This document shows positions 56,000 to 64,000 of a DNA stretch of 64,000 bases, piece after piece. The number at the start of each line of letters is the position of its first letter. The stretch's first letter is position 1. The DNA lies in the NCBI GenBank assembly GCA_020081605.1, contig JAHREC010000011.1:1674001-1738000 (forward strand), read 5' to 3'. The position numbers were made by a program, and so were the translations under genes. This DNA is from Albifimbria verrucaria (lineage: Eukaryota > Ascomycota > Sordariomycetes > Hypocreales > Stachybotryaceae). The notes beneath the pieces were generated by a model. It was not told where the DNA came from, did no database searches, and saw only the letters and a program-made list of their open reading frames with translations.

Positions 56000-57837
56000 A
56001 TGGCATCGCCCGGCCCCTCGCTGCACAAGCCCCGGCGCAAGACCAAGAAGACGGGTGCCGATTCGTCTCAGAGAGCCTTGCGCCTGCAGCCCGAGATCAT
56101 CGTCCGCACCCCTTCCTTTCCCTCGCCGCTTTTCTCTGGCCGGCCCGGAGCTCCTCGTCGCAATGGGAGGTTTTACCCTGATCCTCATGGTCGTTGGGCT
56201 CTTTCGCTGGGCTGCTGGACTATGGGGTTACTCTGGTAAGGGCCAATGTTGCGAAGCTCGCACTCACGCCTGGCTGACATACCTGCTCTCTCCCTAGGCT
56301 TCCAACGACCGCCCATGTTCGGTGATTACGAGGCCCAGAGGCATTGGATGGAGGTGACGACCCAGCTTCCCGTATCGCAGTGGTATTTCCACGACCTCCA
56401 GTGGTGGGGCCTCGACTACCCGCCTCTGACGGCGTACCACAGCTGGGTTCTGGGCAAGATCGGATCCCTCATCAACCCGGCCTGGTTCGCCCTCTTCAGC
56501 TCTCGTGGCGCCGAAGACCCCTCCCTTAAGATATTCATGCGAGCAACCGTTATCGTGTCCGAATACCTCATCTACGTCCCAGCCGCTGTCGTTTTTGTCC
56601 GCCGATATAGCCGTCTCAATGGAGTCGCCGACTGGAACGCCTGGCTGGCACTCGTCGCAATCCTGATGCAACCTGGAACCATTCTGATCGACCACGTCCA
56701 CTTCCAGTACAACACCGTCATGTTGGGATTTGTGATGGCGAGCATGTCTAGCATGCTGGCTGAGAGATACAAGTGGGCCGCCGTTTTCTTCGTGGGAGCT
56801 CTTGGGTTTAAGCAGATGGCACTGTACTACGCCTTTACCGTCTTTTGCTACTTGCTGGGGAGGTGCTTATTCCCAAAATCTACCCGAGCAGGCTTGTGGG
56901 CATTGCTCTGGTGACAATTCTTTCCTTTGCTGTTCTTATCCTGCCCCTTGTGCTTGGAACCCTTTACGATGCTTATCACGGCGTACGGGCTCGGCCAGGA
57001 CTCGAAGGACCACCGCTCAAGCTGCCTTTGTTTCCTTGGATCGCGGACCATCTCGATACCAGCTCCTCTTATTATCTGGTCGTCGAACAGCTTGTCCAGG
57101 TTATATATCGAGTCTTCCCCTTCGCTCGAGGTCTGTTCGAGGACAAGGTCGCAAACTTCTGGTGTGCTCTTAACGTGGTGATCAAGTTGAGGAACTACCC
57201 CCGAGCTCCTCCAGAAGGGCGCACTGGCCGCTACTCTTTTATCGATCATCCCTCCTAACCTCGTCCTGTTCTTCCGACCTCGAAAAATGACCCTGCCGTT
57301 GGCATTCGCTGCTACCGCGTGGGGATTCTTCCTTTTCAGCTATCAAGTCCATGAGAAGAGCGTTCTTCTGCCACTGATGCCTATGACGTTATTGTTGGCT
57401 GGTAAGCAGGGCATGAACAAGGACGTTCGTGCATGGGTTGGATTTGCCAATATTTTGGGAGTATGGACCATGTTCCCACTCCTCCGTCGCGTGGATCTGT
57501 CCATTCCATACGCTGTCTTGACCCTCCTTTGGGCCTATCTTTTAGGACTTCCTCCTACCTCATGGAGTGTTTATACGCAGGACGGTCCTTCTTCTGTGGC
57601 CCACCGAGGGTCTGCACTGATACATACTATCTTCTACTTATCTATGGGCGCCTGGCATTTTTGGACGCCTTTGTCAAACCCCTACTGACAAGCCTGACTC
57701 TATGGGTGGTCGCCAATGTCGGAATTGGCGTAAGCGGATTTGCGCTCTGCTACTTGTGGTGCATGTGGAAACTGTTGCAAGAAAGCGACGTCTTCCCGGG
57801 GTCGAGAAAGAACAAGAACAAGGCTAAGACCCAATAA
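56000..57837 (+). CDS. ALG6: ALG6 dolichyl-phosphate-glucose alpha-1,3-glucosyltransferase
   Basis: An ER membrane enzyme that adds the first glucose to Man9GlcNAc2-PP-dolichol in N-glycan assembly, about 590 residues, many helices. The start at 56000 is MASPGPSLHKPRRKTK. Family blocks are GDYEAQRHWMEVT, HDLQWWGLDYPPLTAYHSW, DHVHFQYNTVMLGF, and the later VHEKSVLLPLMPMTLLLA. The HWMEVT and WGLDYPPLTAYHS patterns favour ALG6 over ALG8. One intron, 56236-56297. A basic tail KNKNKAKTQ could act in ER retrieval. About five single-base gaps (near 56130, 56178, 56855, 57207 and 57660) break the frame. It is divergent to palC, with a shared promoter. Confidence 0.92.
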
Positions 57838-58496
57838 CTAAGGGAGTCCTGGAATCTGAAACACCAAGTAAGGTGGCTGGGTGCAAAACGTTGCAGCATA
57901 GGCTGTGGAGAGAACCGTGAGCCTGGCCTCGGCGTCAAAATGTGTGGTAGTCCGTTCCTCGTGATAGTGTATGGATGCAGAGGGATGTATTGACATGGAT
58001 GTATTTGGCTTGCACTTGGCGTGCGAGCAAGCGTCAAATCATACTGGATCGACCAGTAGGACTTTCGATACCCTGTCCGGAGTTGATCTCTGGTCGATAT
58101 ACAAAACTAGTTCTGAGTTCAGATTAGAAGGAATACAAGGCACTCGGACCAAAACCCTGGGACCATGTTGCGCCATTCGGTGTCTACTGTAGTAGTACTT
58201 TGCTATCTTGTGGGAATGGAAAAGCAGATACGCAAAATAAAGTGAAACATGTCATTCACCGCTGTATGATCAACCAGAGGGTTTACAGACATCTTCAAGA
58301 GCAAAACATCAGCTTGTTCTAGGCTAATCCATAGGTAAAGATATCTGGCATGGGTTATTTTATAGCCTGAGAGCTTATAAGATATAACTATTATTGATAC
58401 TAATGAATGATTTCTATTTACAATTCTTTCTTGCGCATCTTGGTTTCTATGTGGGCCTTTAATTCTAGGGATATTAGTTAGGTAGGATCCTGAATA
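57838..58496. other. Convergent 3' region
   Basis: Between ALG6 and the 3' end of the DUF7580-like gene. Composition becomes AT-rich from about 58.2 kb, where the accessory block begins. No gene. Confidence 0.55.
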
Positions 58497-60442
58497 TCAA
58501 GTCTCCCCGGTCAAGGTGTCGATAAACTCCTCCAGAGGTTGTACTACAGTTTCGATGACGTCTCTCAGAAATTCACTACTTCCCAGGTCTGCGGTGGTTG
58601 AGAATTTGATCCCAATACATCGTCTTATGGGCTCGGCTAGGCCTTCTTCCAAGGCTGGATCCATTGCAAGCTCTTCATACCAATCATAAGCAGCCGCTTT
58701 TATAGTGAACTCATCTTGCTGACCACCTAAACAATGAGTGTCCCAGTATGGAGACTTATCCAATGGCTGCTGGTAGTAAAGCTCCAATAGCAACACTCCG
58801 AGTGCGAAGAGGGCCATTTCTGCATGAGATTCTGCACTTGATGGGTCTTTACGTAGCGTGGATAACAGGCAACTGTGGTTGAAATAAGGACCGAAGATCG
58901 ACCCTCGGTCACTTTTGTCCTTGCCACATCGTAGAAGAAAGACATCCTTATGCGTCCAATTTTGTGGAATCCAGGCTGATGTACCGAGGCTTAGGAGAGT
59001 AACAGCCATAGAAAGGCCAATTGCTAGGCGAGTAGATGCGCTTTTCGTTGATATCCAAAATGTTTCGAGTGGTTCGTCTTGGGCGTCTAGTAGTCGTCTT
59101 TGCGACCGCGGTTCGAGATATAAATTGATATCATGGTGACTTGCCTCTATAGTGCCTAGGAATTTGTCGTCTTGAGGGCTGTCTGAATGAAGCTGCATAT
59201 ATCCGTGATGGCAGAGCTTATCCTCGCTGTAGTATGAGGTATGGCTATCTGGACGCGTTTCTGAGGTCGTGTGGCCTGGGTGATCTGTGACTGTCCTACT
59301 TGAGCCGGGGTGGTCTGTGTCTGGGTAGTCGAACTTGATGCTGAGCTCTTAAGGGCTATTTTGATAGCCTTAGTAGGCTTCATTAGCTTTCTCCGGTGTT
59401 TGAACCAAACGCTTTCTGGCTTCTCATTGGCGGGATTCGCCACTGTTGTAATGGCCGAGACTGCTAATAATGCGGCACTACTGTCTTGTGCTGCCTTGAT
59501 GAAGCCATTCTTCTGCTCTCGGAAATCCAGTTGGCAGCTCAATTCATGAATATGATTAATTCCATGTTGCTTGTCTGCGTTCACTGATGACGCTGAACGA
59601 TCCGCCGCTTCAACTTCCCATCTAACCTGCTTGCGCCCATGAGGGTCGTCAATCAGGAGGTTCAAACTCGGGTCCAAAATGAATTGCTTGGACTTTTTCC
59701 AATGTGTTGAAAGGCCACATCTGTGCTGGCCATTGCAAGAGCAACGCAGTTCTGACTTCAGTGCTAGGAATAGGGTATGTGAACGTTTTTGAAGTTTTAT
59801 GAAAGGGTTCACGTCCAGAACTCTTGAAGAAACTGGGCTGGAACGTGACATAACCACAATATTATTAGCATTGTTCAAAAGTCTCTCTAGCTCCTTGTTT
59901 GTTTTGTTGATTTTGTTAAGAATTCTTTCTTTGCTCTGCGAAAAGCTGAAACAGAGTCTAAAGAGTTCTGAGTCGACGGTGCCAGGTGGTGGTAAAAGAC
60001 CTGACGCCCAGTTAGTTCCATACAGATAGCATACAACTAGATAGAAAAACACTTGCCTTGCCATTTTCAATGGGAAGAATCTTGTAAAGCTCAGCCAGTG
60101 AGCCATCTAATTCTCGCAGAAGGTGCACGCAGATTGATAGAGAATCTTTGTGGTGTTGTCTGATCTTATCGACGACATCTGGATGATGCCAGAAAGTCGA
60201 TGTCTGCGAATCTTTGAGTGACTGGCGCTCTCTATCGGAAAGGTCAAGTGGCAGCAGCAGCAGGTCAAGGTTCTGGATGAAGAATATCTCCTCAAGCATG
60301 ATGGCTCGAATGAACTCCTTGAAATGTCTCCGAAAGAGCCATGCTACTTTGATACCCTTGAGGTAGGACTCGAGACCTTTCGCTGCCTCAATTATCAGAG
60401 GAGTCCTCCTAGAACGACGCCAACTATCTCAAATCCTGACAT
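58497..60442 (-). CDS. DUF7580-like protein, hydrophobic N-helix and kinase-like C-terminus
   Basis: A fungus-specific protein of about 630 residues that I take to be a DUF7580 member. The start at 60442 begins MSGFEIVGVVLGGL, a short hydrophobic helix, then a helical region (AWLFRRHFKEFIRAIMLEEI) and a conserved LLPPPGTVDSELFRLCFSFS. A Ser/Thr/Gln-rich middle precedes a C-terminal block with LAIGLSMAVTLLSLG, WTHKDVFLL and ALFALGVLLLELYYQQPLD, which recalls the alpha-F helix of protein kinases; catalytic residues are not seen, so a pseudokinase fold is likely. One intron, near 60001-60052, with an alternative GC donor at 60056. Single-base gaps near 60397 (CC) and 59168 (AA) break the frame. 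Membrane or cell-death function is speculation. It is divergent from the zinc-finger/TPR gene over a 357-base gap. Confidence 0.7.
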
Positions 60443-60799
60443 TGAGATACGATGCTTCAGCCGAACCAGGCAACGTCAAAGCGAAATCACATTTGGGGCT
60501 CCCAACCAAGACAAAACGCATTCAATATGTTGGATGAGAAATAGATTTGAGCCGCAACTGCGGGGTCTGGTGTAATACAAAGGCATCGAAGACGCAAGGC
60601 TATGGGATAACACAAGCTGAACTCGGTCTCCCAACGTTGCTGGATGGATTGCAACTTACCCTCCCCAAACCTGAAGTCAATTTAATGCTCGTAGACCGTT
60701 TAACGGTCCTATTACTTCAAACCGAGAACTGGTTAACCTCTCGAGAGACCCTAGCCAAGGGTTTTGTCATTGAACTCGAGTTGGGTGCTCTTAAAAGCA
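60443..60799. other. Shared divergent promoter of the accessory pair
   Basis: 357 bases between two divergently transcribed genes. No known site is recognised. Its shortness suggests coordinated expression. Confidence 0.5.
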
Positions 60800-62972
60800 A
60801 TGACTATATGCAAACTTAGTCAGAGCTGCGAAGAGACATTCGACCTCATCAATGCAGCTCAGGAAACAGGCCAACTTTGGAACATTCATCAGGAATTGTC
60901 GATCGAGAACATGGACGGTTCAGAGTATGGGCAAGGAATATCAGGGCCCTCCAAGAACCGACGTCAGCAAGCTCCCTAGATTCGAGATTGCAAGATGCGC
61001 CAAAGGTCCGAAATGGAATAATTGACAATTTGAAGGGACTGCTCCAATCTCTCGACATGATTCTGAATATCGAGAAAGGGATCTTCCCAACAGGTCCGAG
61101 CCTATTGTGGTGACAGCTACGAGTGCGCCTGTGGGCACTACGACGGAGCTGAATGAGTTGGTTCTTGATGTTCGGTCGTCCATAACAGACCTATTTCGTT
61201 ACTCTATGTTCCTTCGGCGACAGCGACCGCGCGGCCGAGAAGCACCAACTTGGGCCAATTTTCAAGCTCCAGATGCCTCGCTCGATATTAGGCACGCATT
61301 GGACATGTTTCCCAAATTGAAGGATCACCCATGGCTTGCAGAACGAATAGGGAAGGCTATCGCTCAACGCCGAGAATATATACAATTCCGCCAGAGGCAT
61401 CAACTGAAGTCCCAACCCATTTCGGAACGACCCTCGCATACTCTAGAGACCGACACAGCATCAACCAAGGCTACTACATATCGCGAAAATGGAGAGAGCG
61501 GTGTGCTACCTCATGAATCCCAATCTTATTCGGGTCGTAGCACTCGAACAAATGCAACCTCGTTTTTTACTGTCTCCAATGGCGACGGCACTGATGAACT
61601 GGACATATTCGGCCTGGAGCGTCTAATCTTCAAGAATATTCCATTGTGTTATAATGAACATGTTGAATGTCCCCTTTGTCGAACGATCCAGAGATTTCAG
61701 AGCAAGTCTGATTGGCGGTAAGTCGTTGGTCATTGCCGAGAATGACGCCGACTAGCTGACTATAAACCATTAGGCGGCATGTCTTCGACGATTTACAACC
61801 CTACGTTTGTACATTTGAGAATTGTACCGTAGGTCTTTTCAAGACCCGCCATGAATGGTTTCTACATGAGATGAGCTTACATCGAAGGGAATGGCGTTGT
61901 CCGAAATGCTATATTGCAGTTGACTCACAGACCAAACTCCGTCACCACTTTGAGATGGGTCATATGAAAGACATCAGTAAAGCACAGATCGAAAAACTCC
62001 TCAACATTTGCGATCGTCCAATTCGGAATTTTGCATCCGGATCTTGCTTACTGTGCGACCTGTGGCATCCTACGTCAAATTCAGACCCAAACTCTCGTGA
62101 GTTCTGTAAGCATCTTGCAAGACATCTTCAGCAGCTTGCATTATCTGCAATACCCCTCAGAATCGAGGGGCTAGAAATCAAAGAACAGAAAGAAGAGGCG
62201 GGAGAGGTGGAAACCGAGGAAAGTTTGCGTGCCCAGATGATGCATTATGAATCAACATTGGGACTCAACGATCCCAAAACCTTGACGAGCATGGAAGAAC
62301 TAGCAGCAAAATTGCGCCAAAAGGGTCAGCTTGAAGGTACTAAAATACTTCAAATGAGGCTGATAGAGGCTTACAAGTCAGCATATGGACCGAACAGCCC
62401 CATACCATATTGTGTATGGCCAGACTAGTATCAACGCTTCACCATCTAGGCCGGTTTGAAGAGGCTGAAGCACTTCAGGTTAAAGTAGTGGAGGCAGCCA
62501 ATTCAGAGCTTGGAGCAACCCATCCTGATACAATAGAGTATATGGCCAAACTAGCATTAGTATTTCGGTACCTAGGCCGGTTTGAAGAGGCTGGAGCACT
62601 TCAGATTAAGTAGTGGAGGCGGCCAATTCAGAGTTTGGAGCAAACCATCCCGATACGATAGGGCATATGACTGCCCTAGCATTAACATTTCTGAGGCAAG
62701 GCCGACTTGAGGAGGTTGAACCACTTCAGATGCAAGTGATGGAGGCTTATCAATCAACACTTGGGAGAAAAGACCTTAAAACAGTGAACAGTATGGGACA
62801 TCTCGCAGAAATTTGGCATCAAATGGGAAGAACACTAGAAGCCACCAAGTTATTGGAAGAGAGCCTTTCATTGCAAATGGAGGTGCTGGGACCGGATCAT
62901 CTCGATACGATTTCGTCAATATCAACCTTGAATGAATGGAAAGAGAGGGACAGTCAAGCGAAGGATATTTAA
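60800..62972 (+). CDS. Zinc-finger and kinesin-light-chain-type TPR protein
   Basis: A fungus-specific protein of about 705 residues from the ATG at 60800. The N-terminal region carries the conserved GRFRVWARNIRALQ and SSLDSRLQDAP blocks seen in many fungal proteins next to repeats. Then comes FRYSMFLRRQRPRGR. A zinc-finger region has ECPLC at 61661-61681, YVCTFENC...H-x4-H, RCPKC...H-x5-H and SCLLC...H-x3-H (about 61800-62140). The C-terminus has about five 42-residue TPRs of the kinesin-light-chain type, with motifs such as LGRFEEAEALQVK and HPDTIEYMAKLALVFR. The intron is at 61718-61773 (gtaagt...attag). Single-base gaps near 60911, 61090, 62401 and 62609 break the frame. In fungi such TPR arrays are common sensing modules of NLR-like proteins; no NB-ARC or NACHT domain is seen here. 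Confidence 0.75.
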
Positions 62973-64000
62973 TCCAGCCAAGGGGTTCGGCGATACATAA
63001 GCAAGCCTACTGAATATGTCTGGTTGTATGATACAAGCTCAGATGACTCCAGAGCTCATGTGTTTAACGGTAGCCAAGCATTTTAGATGTAATGTATATG
63101 CGTCTCTGAATACGGTTAAAAAAGAAAAACAGTATCAGCACCCTAAGAACTTACCTATACATGGAAAAGGGGTAACTTCATTTCAGAACATCACCCAGCC
63201 TTGATTAATTATTAAAAATACAATTTTGAGGCTTGATTCAGCTCTCCTTGCGTAGGCACTCCTTGGGACTGCGTCGTTCTGAGCGGTGCTCCTACAATGT
63301 ACCAGCTTGTTCACTGAGAGAATGGTATGATTTATTCAGTATAGACCAAAAAGCCATACCTAACCATTTCAAGTCAATTCTCGATGGGCTCGTCATGTGC
63401 AGTTAGATAAGTTGGGACATATGTGTGGGTAGTCTCAATGGAGGCCAGATTGTTGGCATTGGGAGGGGCCACCTCAGTCCTCTATATCAAGCAAACACTA
63501 CTAACCCAAGTATTGTAAAAACGTTCATGTCATAATCCATGCCATTGTCTTGCATGCAATTAACCTGTTTGTCCTCAATAAGATTAGTGTTTCCAAGCTG
63601 GACAAAGACAACTAAGTCGTTGGTTGTGAGGTGTTGACCACCTCAGTATCACTTGCACACCACCTCCAGATGCTATGCTAGGATAACCGGGACATATTGC
63701 GCTCATGCTTCGGGCTTCAGAAGGAACAAATACACCGCCACGGCATCAAGACACCATGACATGCCAATCACAAGTCATCCCAGGGTAGTTATTTGGCCAG
63801 TTAAGGGAATGCGGAGGGAAGACGGCCTTGGCATTTGACTTGATTTGACTTAGCCGGAGCTTTAACCGACAACCTAGTTGGGCGACTCCCGGGTTGAACA
63901 AGACCAGAGTATGTCGGTAATTATTCATGGGGTGAATCAAGCTTGGCAAATTCGTCATGGGATGGAGAGGATAAATAGAGTAGTGGTCGAACTCGATTTA
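62973..64000. other. AT-rich terminal region
   Basis: It lies downstream of the TPR gene. Open frames are short (under 75 codons) and none has a recognisable feature. No repeat or mobile-element remnant could be identified by eye. Confidence 0.5.

Noticed and set aside
1..64000. CRISPR arrays, insertion sequences, transposons and retroelements
   Set aside because: No direct-repeat array, transposase, reverse transcriptase or long terminal repeat was recognised.

Overview
The window is nuclear DNA from a filamentous ascomycete fungus. The genes have short GT-AG introns (mostly 47-140 bases) with fungal branch sites such as gctaac, coding regions are GC-rich, and many families are fungus-specific: palC, RTA1, a Zn2Cys6 regulator, an Rsp5-adaptor arrestin, UPF0643 and a DUF7580-like protein. 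A Sordariomycete, perhaps Hypocreales, fits best, but that is inference from gene style.

Layout. 1-6.4 kb: a Tgl2-like lipase cut by the window edge, an arrestin-like ubiquitin-ligase adaptor, and an RTA1 membrane protein. 7.3-7.7 kb: a one-domain jacalin-type lectin. 7.7-12.5 kb: a long stretch with no recognisable gene, then a ferric-reductase-type flavocytochrome. 14.5-18.9 kb: AT-richer DNA with two small orphan proteins. 18.9-28.8 kb: a YbjQ-family protein, a vacuolar-type dipeptidyl aminopeptidase and clathrin heavy chain. 30.4-31.4 kb: a secreted M43 metalloprotease. 33.5-42.2 kb: a YwbE-fold protein, a DHA14-type efflux pump next to a Zn2Cys6 regulator, a DUF1640 mitochondrial coiled-coil protein and a D-2-hydroxyacid dehydrogenase. 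42.8-57.8 kb: mostly housekeeping genes: S-adenosylhomocysteinase, eIF3h, UPF0643, a mitochondrial SAM-type carrier, a PTC7-type phosphatase, palC and ALG6. 58.5-63.0 kb: a head-to-head pair, a DUF7580-like protein with a hydrophobic N-terminal helix and a kinase-like tail, facing a protein with zinc fingers and kinesin-light-chain-type TPRs.

How genes relate. Most neighbours are unrelated housekeeping genes. Two pairs look functionally linked: the efflux pump with its adjacent regulator (34.5-38.9 kb), and the divergent pair at 58.5-63.0 kb, whose domains resemble those of fungal self/non-self recognition and regulated cell-death proteins. The second pair is the best candidate for an undescribed system.

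A caution covers the whole window. At least 18 of 25 genes, including essential ones, carry one or more reading-frame breaks. Nearly all are repaired by one extra base in a short homopolymer run, and none needs a base removed. This points to uncorrected single-base deletions in the assembly, not to decay. Coordinates below span the whole gene as I read it through these breaks.
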